A stretch of 64,000 nucleotides of DNA from Variovorax sp. N23 (GTDB taxonomy: Bacteria > Pseudomonadota > Gammaproteobacteria > Burkholderiales > Burkholderiaceae_C). This document shows, piece by piece, positions 36,984 through 45,748 of the stretch (position 1 is its first letter; the number at the start of each line of letters is the position of its first letter). Where the stretch lies: the NCBI RefSeq assembly GCF_025486315.1, contig NZ_JAOOPY010000010.1:1-64000 (forward strand), written 5' to 3'. A model generated the notes under the pieces. The model saw nothing but the letters and a program-made list of their open reading frames with translations, was not told where the DNA came from and made no database searches. The position numbers and the translations under genes were made by a program.

Positions 36984-37885
36984 GCCGCGCCGTCCTTCTT
37001 CTTGGGCAGTTCGATGCCCGGGAAGATCTTGATCACCGCGCTGTCGTCTTCCTTCGCAAAGCCCGCGGTCGAGGCCTGCATGAACATCTGGTGTGCGGTC
37101 GAGGCCAGCGGCAGCGGGAATTTGCTGGCGCGTGCCGTGTCGAGCACCAGGCCGAGGTCCTTCACGAAGATGTCGACGGCCGACAGCGGCGTGTAGTCGG
37201 CGGCCAGCACGTGGGCCATGCGGTTCTCGAACATCCAGCTGTTGCCGGCGCTGTGCGTGATCACCTCGTACAGCGCGGCGGCGTCGACGCCTTCGCGCAG
37301 GCCCAGCGCCATCGCTTCGGCCGCGGCGGCGATGTGCACGCCGGCCAAGAGCTGGTTGATGATCTTCACCTTGCTGCCCGCGCCGGCACCGTCGCCCAGG
37401 CGGTAGACCTTGCCGGCCATCGCGTCGAGCACGGCGTCGGCCGCGGCGTAGGCCGCGGGCCTGGCCGAGGTCATCATCGTCATCTGGCCCGAGGCGGCCT
37501 TGGCGGCACCGCCGGAGATCGGGGCGTCGACGTAGTTCACGCCCTGCGCTTCGAGGCGGGCCTCGAGCGCGATCGACCAGTTCGGGTCGACCGTCGAGCA
37601 CATCACGAAGGTGCTGCCGGCCGGCATGGCGGCGGCGGCGCCGTTGTCGCCGAACAGCACCGACTCGGTCTGCGCCGCATTCACCACCACCGACACCAGC
37701 ACCGGGCAGGCGGCGGCCAGGGCCGCGGGCGATGCGCAGGCCACGCCGCCTCCTTTGGCGAAGTCATCCGCCGCGCCGGGCCGCACGTCGCACACGTGCA
37801 CGTTGAAACCGTTGCTGCGCAGGGTCTTGGCAATGCCCAGGCCCATGGCGCCGAGCCCGATCACGCCGACATTCTTGGAGGTCAT
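36980..37885 (-). CDS. ltnD: L-threonate dehydrogenase
   Basis: 301 residues, beta-hydroxyacid dehydrogenase family. NAD-binding Rossmann start NVGVIGLGAMGLGIAKTLRS (residues 5-24), substrate loop VDAPISGGAAKAASGQ (about 118-133), and catalytic Lys in KVKIINQLLAGVHIAAAAEA (about 168-187). LtnD oxidises L-threonate to 2-oxo-tetronate; D-erythronate-type substrates are possible in related enzymes. Its linkage to otnK, otnC and otnI identifies the tetronate pathway. Second gene after the permease, coupled to otnK by ATGA. Confidence 0.92.
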   Translation of the reverse strand: MTSKNVGVIGLGAMGLGIAKTLRSNGFNVHVCDVRPGAADDFAKGGGVACASPAALAAACPVLVSVVVNAAQTESVLFGDNGAAAAMPAGSTFVMCSTVDPNWSIALEARLEAQGVNYVDAPISGGAAKAASGQMTMMTSARPAAYAAADAVLDAMAGKVYRLGDGAGAGSKVKIINQLLAGVHIAAAAEAMALGLREGVDAAALYEVITHSAGNSWMFENRMAHVLAADYTPLSAVDIFVKDLGLVLDTARASKFPLPLASTAHQMFMQASTAGFAKEDDSAVIKIFPGIELPKKKDGAA

Positions 37886-37952
37886 GCTGGATTGTTTCTC
37901 TGGAAGGAGGAAGAAGGAAGGATTCAGGGGCCGCTGCGCGGGAAAACCCCGG

Positions 37953-39320
37953 TCAGGCGACCAGCGTCCACAGTGCCGCCGTCATCAGGAAGCCGGCCAC
38001 GCCGAGCACGGTGGTCAGCACCGTCCAGCTGCGCAGGCCGTCGGCCACGCTGAGGCCGAGGTAGCGGGTCACGATCCAGAAGCCGGAGTCGTTGACATGC
38101 GACAGGCCCAGGCCGCCGAAGCCGATGGCCACGGCCAGCAGCGCCACCTGCACGGCGCTGTAGCCGCCCGCCACCACCGCCTCGGCCAGCAGGCCGGCGG
38201 TGGTCAGGATGGCGACGGTCGCCGAGCCCTGCGCGGCGCGCAGCGCCAGCGAGATGACGAAGGCAGCGAGGATCAGCGGCAGGTGCGCCGCGGTGATGCT
38301 CTGCGACAGCGCCGCGCCGATGCCGGTGGCCGTCAGCACCTTGGCGAACACGCCGCCCGCGCCGGTGACCAGGATGACGGTGGCGGCCGGCGGCAGCGCC
38401 GATTCCATGACTTCGTTGGTGTGCGTCTTCGACCAGCCCTGGCGCTTGGCGATCATCACGAAGGCCAGGCCGATGGCGACCATCAGCGCGAAGATCGGCG
38501 AGCCGATGAAGCCCAACACGCCGCGCAGCGGGTCGCCCTTGGGCAGCAGCGTGGCGCCGGTCGTGCCGGCCATGATGAGCAACAGCGGCACGACGATCAG
38601 CGTGAGCACCACGCCCACGCCTGGGGCCTGCAGCTTCTGGCGCGCGGAGGCGTCGGCGCCGGCGTCGAAGGCCGCGAACTGTTCGGCCGTGGTCGGCAGC
38701 ATGGCGTAGCGCTTGCGGTTGAGCCAGCGCGAGACGAACTGCGAGAGCACCGCCAGCACCAGGCAGATGGAGAGGCCGATCAGCGTGATCCAGCCGATGT
38801 CGGCCTTCAGCACGGCCGCGCCGCCGACGATGCCCGGGTGCGGCGGCACCACCACATGGGTGGCCAGCATGATGCCCGCCACCGGCAGGCCGAACTTCAC
38901 CGGATCGACCTTCGCCGCCTTGCAGAAGCCATAAATGATCGGCACCAGGATGATGAAGCCCACGTCGAAGAAGACGGGGATCGACAGCACCAGGGCGGCA
39001 GCGGTGAGCGCGGCCGGCACCCGCTTGGGGCCGAGCCATTCGGTGAAGCGGTGGGCCATGCTGCCCGCGCCGCCGGAGACCTCGATCATCCGGCCCAGCA
39101 TCGCGCCCAGCGCCACCAGGATCGCGACCGAGCCGAGCGTGCCGCCCATGCCGCTGATCAGCGTGGGGATGATGTCGGTGATCGGCAGGCCGGCCGCGAG
39201 CGCGACCAGGAAGCTCACCAGCATCATGGCGATGAAGGCGTGGACCTGGAACCGGATGATCAGGACGAGCAGCAGGGCGATGCCGGCGGCTGCGATACCG
39301 AGAAGGGCGGGAGTGGACAT
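37953..39320 (-). CDS. GntP-family permease, probable threonate/tetronate uptake
   Basis: 455 residues and about 12-14 hydrophobic segments. Start MSTPALLGIAAAGIALLLVL at 39320 (the frame upstream to 39407 is not supported). Family motifs: GMGGTLGSVAILVALGAMLG (about 57-76), VFFDVGFIILVPIIYG (about 118), the conserved GIMLATHVVVPPHPG (about 150-164) and GGLGLSHVNDSGFWIVTRYL (about 410-429). GntP transporters are H+ symporters for gluconate and related sugar acids. As first gene of the ltnD-otnKCI operon it most likely imports the four-carbon acid substrate. Confidence 0.9.
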   Translation of the reverse strand: MSTPALLGIAAAGIALLLVLIIRFQVHAFIAMMLVSFLVALAAGLPITDIIPTLISGMGGTLGSVAILVALGAMLGRMIEVSGGAGSMAHRFTEWLGPKRVPAALTAAALVLSIPVFFDVGFIILVPIIYGFCKAAKVDPVKFGLPVAGIMLATHVVVPPHPGIVGGAAVLKADIGWITLIGLSICLVLAVLSQFVSRWLNRKRYAMLPTTAEQFAAFDAGADASARQKLQAPGVGVVLTLIVVPLLLIMAGTTGATLLPKGDPLRGVLGFIGSPIFALMVAIGLAFVMIAKRQGWSKTHTNEVMESALPPAATVILVTGAGGVFAKVLTATGIGAALSQSITAAHLPLILAAFVISLALRAAQGSATVAILTTAGLLAEAVVAGGYSAVQVALLAVAIGFGGLGLSHVNDSGFWIVTRYLGLSVADGLRSWTVLTTVLGVAGFLMTAALWTLVA

Positions 39321-39413
39321 GGGAGAACGAGGGAAGTGAAGGTGTCTGAGCGCCAGACGGAACCGTTCACCCGAAAGGCGCACGACACCCTTCCATGACC
39401 GCATCATCGTCTG

Positions 39414-39434
39414 TTGATATGGTCATCATATGAA
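39414..39434. promoter_or_regulatory. Candidate FadR-type GntR operator upstream of gntP
   Basis: Arms TTGATATG and CATATGAA flank the 5-base centre GTCAT; only one of eight arm positions mismatches. It is 94 bases upstream of the gntP start and in the gap after the same-strand GntR gene, the expected location for the operator of the tetronate operon. FadR-subfamily regulators bind short A/T-rich palindromes of this kind. Confidence 0.6.
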
Positions 39435-39480
39435 TTGAAGGGACCGACGGCCATGATGGTTTGTCCCTAGATGCGCCCGC

Positions 39481-40269
39481 TCAGTGCGGGGTATGCGGCG
39501 TCAAGCCCGTGGTCAGGGCGCGCGCCAGCACGGCGCCTTCCTGGCGCCAGAAAGCCGGGTCCGCCTCTTCGATGCGGCGGATCGCGTTGTTCATGTGGTC
39601 GAAGGCCGCGGCCCGGGCGGCCATGGCGTCGCCGGACTCGATGGCCTCCAGGATCGCAGCGTGCTCCTCCTTCACCTGGCGGGCGAAGTCGCCCCGCCGC
39701 GCCTCGTTGGCCCGGGTGACCCGCGTGGCGCCGTGCAGGAAACGGCTGAGGTACTGCAACGTGCTGAGCAGGAACGGGTTGCGCGCCGCATCGGCGATGG
39801 TCCGATGCAAGGCCACGTCTTCGGGAACGCCGTCGCCACCGGCTTCGACGGCCCGGTCGAGGGCGGCGACGGCCTGCCGGATGCGCTGCAGGTCTTCCGG
39901 CGACCGGCGCTGCGCGGCCAGTCCGGCGACTTCGGCCTCGAGGGCGCGCCGCACTTCCACCATCTGGATCACGGCCTCGCGCGAGACGGCGTCATTGGCA
40001 TCGAAGCTCAGCGGCGGGATCGTGGCTTCGAGCACGTAGACGCCGCTGCCCTGCCGGGATTCGACCAGGCCGATCGACTTGAGCCGCGACACGGCCTCCC
40101 GGACCACCGTGCGGCTGACCGCGAACTGCGCCACCAGCTCGGGCTCCGTGGGCAACTTGTTGCCGGGCTGCAGACGGCCCGACCGAATCTCGGCGGCCAG
40201 GGCCTCGGCCACGCGCTCGGACAAACGGACCGAGGGCGCCATCGCGGCGAACGACGGCGCAGTGCTCAT
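39481..40269 (-). CDS. GntR/FadR-family transcriptional regulator of the tetronate operon
   Basis: 262 residues. Winged-helix domain at 14-80: RLSERVAEALAAEIRSGRLQ, then PGNKLPTEPELVAQFAVSRT and VVREAVSRLKSIGLVESRQ (recognition helix). The C-terminal FCD ligand domain shows the metal/ligand pattern VALHRTIADAARNPFL (about 150) and KEEHAAILEAIESGDA (about 200), with a late His (FDHMNNAIRR). It is the gene directly upstream of the gntP-ltnD-otnK operon on the same strand, so it probably represses that operon through the palindrome at 39414-39434 and responds to a pathway acid. Confidence 0.92.
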   Translation of the reverse strand: MSTAPSFAAMAPSVRLSERVAEALAAEIRSGRLQPGNKLPTEPELVAQFAVSRTVVREAVSRLKSIGLVESRQGSGVYVLEATIPPLSFDANDAVSREAVIQMVEVRRALEAEVAGLAAQRRSPEDLQRIRQAVAALDRAVEAGGDGVPEDVALHRTIADAARNPFLLSTLQYLSRFLHGATRVTRANEARRGDFARQVKEEHAAILEAIESGDAMAARAAAFDHMNNAIRRIEEADPAFWRQEGAVLARALTTGLTPHTPH

Positions 40270-40333
40270 GGGGTCTTTCCGGGATGCATGCGATGACTCT
40301 AGCGCATGAAGCCGGGCCCTCCGGTGGCGCTGC

Positions 40334-42985
40334 TCAGCGCAACGCGTGCTTCACCGCCCGCACGATGCTCGCCGCATCGACGCCGAAGAAGCCGCGCAGC
40401 GCGGCGCGCGTGTCGCTGCGGCCGAAGCCGTCGGTGCCCAGCGTGAGGTAGCGCCGGCCTTCGGGCAGGAAGGCGCGGATGCTCTCGGGCACGGCGCGCA
40501 CGTAGTCGGTGGCGGCGACGACGGGGCCGCGCGATGTCGCCAGCTGCTGCGCGATGAAGGGCGTGCCGGCGTCCTGTTCGCCCGCGATCGCGCGTCGCTC
40601 GCAGGCCTGGCCGTCGCGCGCCAGTTCGCTCCAGCTGGTCACGCTGATCACCTCGGCGGCGATGCCTTCGGCGGCGAGCTGCTGCGCCGCCTTCACGACC
40701 TCGGTGAGGATCGCGCCCGAGCCCATCAGCGTCACCTGCGTCTCGCCTGCGCTGGACGATGCATCGCGCCAGCCCTCGTAGCGCCAGCCCCCGCGCAGGA
40801 TGTCCGCGGCGGCTTCGGGCGGCACGTCGGGCTGCGCGTAGTTCTCGTTCATCAGCGTCACGTAATAGAAGACGTCCTGCTGCTCGACCATCATCTCGCG
40901 GATGCCGGCGTCGACGATCACCGCCATCTCGCCGGCGAAGCCGGGGTCGTAGGCCTTGCAGTTCGGGATGGTCGCGGCCACGAGGTGGCTGGTGCCGTCC
41001 TGGTGCTGCAGGCCTTCGCCGCCGAGCGTGGTGCGGCCCGAGGTGGCGCCCAGCAGGAAGCCGCGTGCGCGCTGGTCGGCCGCGGCCCAGATGGCGTCGC
41101 CCACGCGCTGGAAGCCGAACATCGAGTAGTAGATGTAGAAGGGCAGCATGGCCAGGCCATGCACGCTGTAGCTGGTGGCCGCGGCCGTCCAGCTCGCGAT
41201 GGCGCCGGCCTCGCTGATGCCTTCTTCCAGGATCTGCCCGTCGGTCGCCTCGCGGTAGCTGAGGATCGAGTCGATGTCTTCCGGCGAATAGCGCTGGCCC
41301 ACGCTCGAGTAGATGCCGACCTGCTTGAACAGGTTGGCCATGCCGAAGGTGCGCGCCTCGTCGGCCACGATCGGCACCACGCGCGGGCCGAGCGCCTTGT
41401 CCTTCATCAGGTTGCCGAGCATGCGCACGAAGGCCATCGTCGTGCTCATTTCCTTGCCGGCCGCTGCGACGGCGAACTGCCCGTAGGCCGCGAGTTCGGG
41501 CTTGGCGACCACGTCGCACGCGGTCTCGCGCCGCGGCATCGAACCCCCGAGCGCTTCACGGTGCGCCTTCAGGTAGCGCATCTCCGCGCTGTCTTCGGCC
41601 GGCTTGTAGAAGGTGAGCGAGGTGGCCTGCTGGTCCGACAGCGGCAGGTTGAAGCGGTTGCGAAAGCCGATCAGGTCCGCGCTCTCGAACTTCTTGTGCG
41701 AGTGCGTGGTCATCTTGCCCTGGCCCGCCGCGCCCATGCCGTAGCCCTTCTTGGTGTGGGCGAGGATGACGGTGGGCTGCCCCTGGTGCGCGGCCGCTGC
41801 GGCGTAGGCGGCGTGGATCTTCACCAGGTCGTGGCCGCCGCGCTTGAGGCGGTCGATCTGCTCGTCGGTCATGCCCTGCGCGAGGCGCGCGAGTTCCGGG
41901 TCCTGCCCGAAGAAGGTCTCGCGGTTGAAGCGGCCGTCCTTGGCGGCGAAGGTCTGCATCTGGCCGTCGACGGTGTTGGCGAACGCGCGCACCAGCGCAC
42001 CGGTGGTGTCGCGGGCGAACAGGCCGTCCCAGTCGCTGCCCCACACCAGCTTGATGACGTTCCAGCCAGCCCCGGCGAAGAGCTTCTCCAGCTCGTCGAT
42101 GATGCGGCCGTTGCCGCGCACCGGGCCGTCGAGCCGCTGCAGGTTGCAGTTGACCACCCACACCAGGTTGTCGAGCTTTTCGCGCGCGGCCAGCGTCAGC
42201 GCGCTCATCGACTCGGGCTCGTCCATCTCGCCGTCGCCGAACACGCCCCACACTTTTCGTGCGCTGCAGTCGAGCAGCTGCCGGTCGGTGAGGTAGCGCA
42301 TGAAGCGCGCGTGGTAGATCGAGCTGATCGGCCCGATGCCCATCGAGCCGGTCGGGAACTGCCAGAAGTCCGGCATCAGGTACGGATGCGGGTAGCTCGA
42401 CAGGCCGCGTGCGCCCGCGCCTTGCGTGAAGGCCGGCGCGGTCAGCTCCTGGCGGTAATGCGCCAAGTCCTCTTCGCTCAACCGCCCTTCGAGGAAGGCG
42501 CGGGCGTAGACCCCCGGCGAGCTGTGCGGCTGGAAGAACACCAGGTCGCCCCGGTGTCGTTCGTTGCGCGCATGGAAGAAGTGGTTGAAGCCGACCTCGA
42601 ACAGGTCCGCCGCGCTCGCGTAGCTGGCGATGTGGCCACCCAGTTCGCCGTACGCCTGGTTCGCGCGCACCACCATCGCGAGCGCGTTCCAGCGCATCAG
42701 CGAGGCGAGCCGTTCCTCGATCGCGAGGTCGCCCGGGAACGCCGGCTGCCGGTCGACCGCGATGGTGTTGACGTACGGCGTCGCCAGCTCGGGCTGCCAG
42801 CCGATGCGGCGGTCGCGCGCCACGCGGGCCAGTTCGTCGAGCATCCGGCGCGCGCGCTCGGCGCCGTGCGTCTGTACCAGCGCTGCGAAGGCGTCGCGCC
42901 ATTCGGCGGTTTCCTGCGGGTCCGGGTCGGTCGCTGCGGGATGCGGCAACGCGGGCATCGGGGGGGTGGAAATCGGGGCGTTCAT
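40334..42985 (-). CDS. aceE: Homodimeric AceE-type 2-oxoacid dehydrogenase E1 (AceE/MdeB-like)
   Basis: 883 residues from ATG 42985 (MNAPISTPPMPALPHPAATD); a GTG three codons earlier is a weaker choice. TPP motif begins VFGDGEMDEPESMSALTLAA (about 247) and ends in NCNLQRLDGPVRGNGR. The N-terminal half also has YVNTIAVDRQPAFPGD and FFQPHSSPGVYARAFLEGRL. The later transketolase domain includes DEARTFGMANLFKQVGIYS and TSGRTTLGGEGLQHQDGTSH. Such E1 decarboxylates pyruvate and transfers acetyl to E2 lipoyl; the MdeB relative prefers 2-oxobutyrate from methionine breakdown and is also next to an Lrp regulator. No E2 or E3 gene is present here, so partner subunits must be encoded elsewhere. MdeB-type is favoured by context. 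Confidence 0.88.
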   Translation of the reverse strand: MNAPISTPPMPALPHPAATDPDPQETAEWRDAFAALVQTHGAERARRMLDELARVARDRRIGWQPELATPYVNTIAVDRQPAFPGDLAIEERLASLMRWNALAMVVRANQAYGELGGHIASYASAADLFEVGFNHFFHARNERHRGDLVFFQPHSSPGVYARAFLEGRLSEEDLAHYRQELTAPAFTQGAGARGLSSYPHPYLMPDFWQFPTGSMGIGPISSIYHARFMRYLTDRQLLDCSARKVWGVFGDGEMDEPESMSALTLAAREKLDNLVWVVNCNLQRLDGPVRGNGRIIDELEKLFAGAGWNVIKLVWGSDWDGLFARDTTGALVRAFANTVDGQMQTFAAKDGRFNRETFFGQDPELARLAQGMTDEQIDRLKRGGHDLVKIHAAYAAAAAHQGQPTVILAHTKKGYGMGAAGQGKMTTHSHKKFESADLIGFRNRFNLPLSDQQATSLTFYKPAEDSAEMRYLKAHREALGGSMPRRETACDVVAKPELAAYGQFAVAAAGKEMSTTMAFVRMLGNLMKDKALGPRVVPIVADEARTFGMANLFKQVGIYSSVGQRYSPEDIDSILSYREATDGQILEEGISEAGAIASWTAAATSYSVHGLAMLPFYIYYSMFGFQRVGDAIWAAADQRARGFLLGATSGRTTLGGEGLQHQDGTSHLVAATIPNCKAYDPGFAGEMAVIVDAGIREMMVEQQDVFYYVTLMNENYAQPDVPPEAAADILRGGWRYEGWRDASSSAGETQVTLMGSGAILTEVVKAAQQLAAEGIAAEVISVTSWSELARDGQACERRAIAGEQDAGTPFIAQQLATSRGPVVAATDYVRAVPESIRAFLPEGRRYLTLGTDGFGRSDTRAALRGFFGVDAASIVRAVKHALR

Positions 42986-43059
42986 GCCCGGCACTTTAGG
43001 CTGCTCCGCCCCGAATGGGCTGCCGTCCCGCCGGCTCGTTATCCCGCATTCGAGAAATA

Positions 43060-43091
43060 AAATGCCGGGAAATCAAGGAAAAACGGCATTT
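43060..43091. promoter_or_regulatory. Inverted repeat in the aceE-like/lrp divergent region
   Basis: AAATGCCG (43060-43067) and CGGCATTT (43084-43091) are perfect 8-bp arms with a 16-base A-rich spacer, ending just before the lrp ATG at 43093. It lies in the 107-bp gap between the divergent aceE-like and lrp genes and could be the autoregulatory binding site of that Lrp protein. Confidence 0.5.
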
Positions 43092-43092
43092 C

Positions 43093-43560
43093 ATGAAACT
43101 CGACGCCATCGACCTGCGCATCCTCGACGAACTGCAGCGTGACGGCGCGCTGTCCAACGTCGAACTCGCGCGCCGCGTGCACCTGTCGCCCTCGCCCTGT
43201 CTGGCGCGGGTCAAGGCGCTGGAGACGGCCGGCGTGATCGACCGCTACGTCGCCCTGGCCAGCGCGAGCGCGCTGGGCCTGGGCCTGAACGTCTTCATCT
43301 CGATCAGCCTCAAGTCGCAGAGCAAGGCGTCGCTGGGCGACTTCGAGCGGCGCATCGCCGAGCACGACGAGGTGATGGAGTGCTACCTCATGACCGGCGA
43401 CAGCGACTACCTGATCCGCATCGCCGTGGCTGACATGGCGGCGCTCGAGAAATTCATCCTCGAACAGCTCACGCCGATCCCGGGCATCGAGAAGATCCGC
43501 TCGAGCTTCGCGCTCAAGCAGGTGCGCTACAAAACGGCGCTGCCGCTGCCTCGGGGGTGA
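43093..43560 (+). CDS. Lrp/AsnC family transcriptional regulator (MdeR-like position)
   Basis: 155 residues, start MKLDAIDLRILDELQRDGAL. HTH: LSNVELARRVHLSPSPCLARV (about 20-40) then ALETAGVIDRYVAL. RAM domain: GLGLNVFISISLK, EVMECYLMTGDSDYLIRIAV (about 96-115), TPIPGIEKIRSSFALKQVRY. Divergent from the orphan E1 gene, as mdeR is from mdeB in Pseudomonas putida, so it probably controls that enzyme in response to an amino acid or oxoacid. The last codons are encoded inside a strong hairpin that looks like a terminator. Confidence 0.92.
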   Translation: MKLDAIDLRILDELQRDGALSNVELARRVHLSPSPCLARVKALETAGVIDRYVALASASALGLGLNVFISISLKSQSKASLGDFERRIAEHDEVMECYLMTGDSDYLIRIAVADMAALEKFILEQLTPIPGIEKIRSSFALKQVRYKTALPLPRG

Positions 43561-43574
43561 GGCAGCGGCAGCGC
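43537..43574 (+). terminator. Strong hairpin spanning the lrp stop codon
   Basis: A perfect 16-bp GC-rich stem (43537-43552 with 43559-43574) and a 6-base loop covers the last lrp codons and stop. It stands 19 bases before the convergent phoX stop. No T-run follows on either side, so it may block read-through or protect RNA rather than act as a classical terminator. Confidence 0.6.
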
Positions 43575-43593
43575 GGGGTGGCGTGCGTGGCGG

Positions 43594-45573
43594 TCAGGCC
43601 TTCGCGAGCGCGGGCTGCTTCGGGTCGGCCGTCAGGTAGCCGACGGCGGCGCCGAACTTGCCCTTGTAGTTCGCGCTGATCAGCGGCTCCAGCGTGGCCT
43701 TCACGTTGTTGTGGATGCTGCCCCAGTCACCGGCGTGCTGGAAGTTGCTCATGATGTAGGTCCAGCCGTTGAGCTCGTCCACCGCATGCAGGCCGGTCGA
43801 CTCGCCGCCCGCGGGGATCGACATCAGGCGCGACAGCGTCTTGGTGTCGATGTTGTAGGCCCACAGGAAGTTGTTGACGTGCTGGCTGCTGTCCTCGCCG
43901 ATGAAGAGCGTGCGCATCTTCTCGGAGAACTTCAGGTTGTCCGGATTGCCGATCTTCGCGGGATTGGCCGTGTTGCCGATGGCGTCGGCCGCGATGTCCT
44001 CTCCGACGAGCAGCGCCTTGGTGTCGACCGGCATCCATTCGCTGGCGATCGCCGCGCCGGCCGTGTCCTTCACGCCGCCCTGCAGCTTGAGCGCCATCAC
44101 GGCGCCGGCGTTGACGGCCTTGGCGAGTGCCACGCCCTTGGCCGGGTCGTTCAGCGCGTTGCCTGCGACCATCGAGCTCTGGCAGTTCTGCAGCGCCGAG
44201 TAGGCGATCTTGTCCTTGATGTTGACGGTGGTGCCTTCCATCTTGGTGAACGCCGTCGAGGCGCCGACCAGGCTGGCGTAGCGGTGGGTCTCCAGGAAGG
44301 CGGCGGCCTTCTCCATGCCCGGCACCAGCTTGATCCACTCGGTCTTGCCGTTCGCAAACACCTTGGTGTACGTCGCATCGACCGGGTCGGCCGTCTTCAC
44401 GTCCATGATGTCGGTCGCCTTGAGCGTGGTGGCCAGCTTCTTGATCTCGGCGCTGGTGGCGGAGCCCAGCTTGATCCAGGTCAGCGGCGCACCGGCGGCA
44501 GCCGGGTCGAGCGAGAAGCCGGCACCCACCTTGGCGACATACAGGCTGCCGGAAGACAGGTCCTTTTCCTTGTCGGCCACGAAGACGAAGTAGGCGCTGT
44601 TGGTCGCGTCGTCACCCATGAAGACGGTGCGGTTGTCCGGCATCACCTGCACCAGCTCGTGCGAGATGCGGCCCATGCAGTAGTGCTTCTTGATCGAGCC
44701 GGTGCCGTCGGCGTTCACCGTCACTTCCGGCATGTGGCCGTAGTTGTAGGGGTTGGCGGCCGTCTCGCTGCCGTAGAGGTTCTTGCTGAAGGCCTTGAAC
44801 CCGGCGTCGGTGGCGGCGGTGAAGGCGTTCGGCTCGTACTCTTCGCTCGAGAGATGCGTGCCCCACGGCGACAGGCTGGCGCCGCAGGTGATCCAGAGGC
44901 CCGCCACGTTCGACGTGTCGACGTTGTGGTACTTCACCAGGCTGAGCTTGCCGGTGGCCGGGTCCTGGTCGAGCGTGAGCACGGCGATCGGCGAGGGCAG
45001 CTTGCCGTACATGTCGGTGGTCTTGTCCTGGGCCCAGGTGGTGTATTCGAACTGCACCACGGCGAACACGGTGTTGCCCTTGACGCCGTCGACCTTGGCG
45101 CCGGCCACGCTCAGCAGCGAGGTGCCGTCCGGCGCATCGGAGAAGAACTGGCGCGGGCTGGCGGGCACGGTCGTGTCGATGATCGGCTGGTTGTAGATGT
45201 CGACGTAGCCGCCGGCGAGGATCGTGCCGCCCTTGCCGTCCGGCACCATGTCGCCGGTGATGAAGAAGGGCTTGTACGCCAGGGCGTAGTCCGTGCTGCT
45301 GCCGTCGTCGTAGGCGACCTTGAGCGACGAATGGACGCTGGTCGTGGCCATCGCCGCCGAATCGGACAGGGCCGGTGCGGCCATGCCGGTGAAGGTCGCC
45401 GACACGTAGTTCGGCTTCGGCGTGGGGGTGGGGGTCGGCGCGGGGGCCGGGTCATCGTTGCCGCCGCCACAGGCGGTGAGAAATGCGACGCCGCCCAGGG
45501 GCAGCATGGGTGCGGCGCTGAGGAACTTGAGGGCTTGGCGGCGGGATGCGCGGGGTGCGGCGGTTTCGGACAT
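43594..45573 (-). CDS. phoX: PhoX-family alkaline phosphatase, Tat-exported
   Basis: 659 residues. The N-terminus has a twin-arginine signal (ASRRQALKFLSAAPMLPLGG) followed by a lipobox-like LTACGGG and a Pro/Thr linker. PhoX signature stretches include YDDGSSTDYALAYKPFFITG, GLWITCGASLSPWGTHLSSE (about 212-231), EYEPNAF with metal-binding Glu, YCMGRISHELVQVM and DDATNSAYFVFVAD (about 315). PhoX enzymes are Ca/Fe-dependent monomeric phosphatases that release phosphate from organic esters outside the cytoplasm. A row of 11-bp-spaced PHO-box repeats is 103-142 bases upstream, so it is probably PhoB-controlled. Only gene of its transcript; ends convergent to lrp. Confidence 0.88.
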   Translation of the reverse strand: MSETAAPRASRRQALKFLSAAPMLPLGGVAFLTACGGGNDDPAPAPTPTPTPKPNYVSATFTGMAAPALSDSAAMATTSVHSSLKVAYDDGSSTDYALAYKPFFITGDMVPDGKGGTILAGGYVDIYNQPIIDTTVPASPRQFFSDAPDGTSLLSVAGAKVDGVKGNTVFAVVQFEYTTWAQDKTTDMYGKLPSPIAVLTLDQDPATGKLSLVKYHNVDTSNVAGLWITCGASLSPWGTHLSSEEYEPNAFTAATDAGFKAFSKNLYGSETAANPYNYGHMPEVTVNADGTGSIKKHYCMGRISHELVQVMPDNRTVFMGDDATNSAYFVFVADKEKDLSSGSLYVAKVGAGFSLDPAAAGAPLTWIKLGSATSAEIKKLATTLKATDIMDVKTADPVDATYTKVFANGKTEWIKLVPGMEKAAAFLETHRYASLVGASTAFTKMEGTTVNIKDKIAYSALQNCQSSMVAGNALNDPAKGVALAKAVNAGAVMALKLQGGVKDTAGAAIASEWMPVDTKALLVGEDIAADAIGNTANPAKIGNPDNLKFSEKMRTLFIGEDSSQHVNNFLWAYNIDTKTLSRLMSIPAGGESTGLHAVDELNGWTYIMSNFQHAGDWGSIHNNVKATLEPLISANYKGKFGAAVGYLTADPKQPALAKA

Positions 45574-45675
45574 GACGGTACTTCGCTTCCAGGTCGTGGG
45601 TTGGATTTATGACCGAACAGCGAATGCGGGCGTGCGCCCCGAGCCGCGTCGGTCAGGCGAGCTTAAGAATCGCTC

Positions 45676-45715
45676 GTGACGCGGCTGTGCAGTGCGTGTG
45701 ACGAAACGGTGACGG
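45676..45715 (-). promoter_or_regulatory. PHO box array upstream of phoX
   Basis: On the minus strand CCGTCAC and TCGTCAC lie 11 bp apart (45715-45709 and 45704-45698), then a weak unit ACTGCAC (45693-45687) and GCGTCAC (45682-45676), all on an 11-bp period. This is the CTGTCAT-N4-CTGTCAT architecture of PhoB sites, in tandem. A clear -10 box was not recognised after it. Confidence 0.7.
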
Positions 45716-45748
45716 CCTGCGCTGCAGGCAGCCCGTTGCCGTGCCGGA

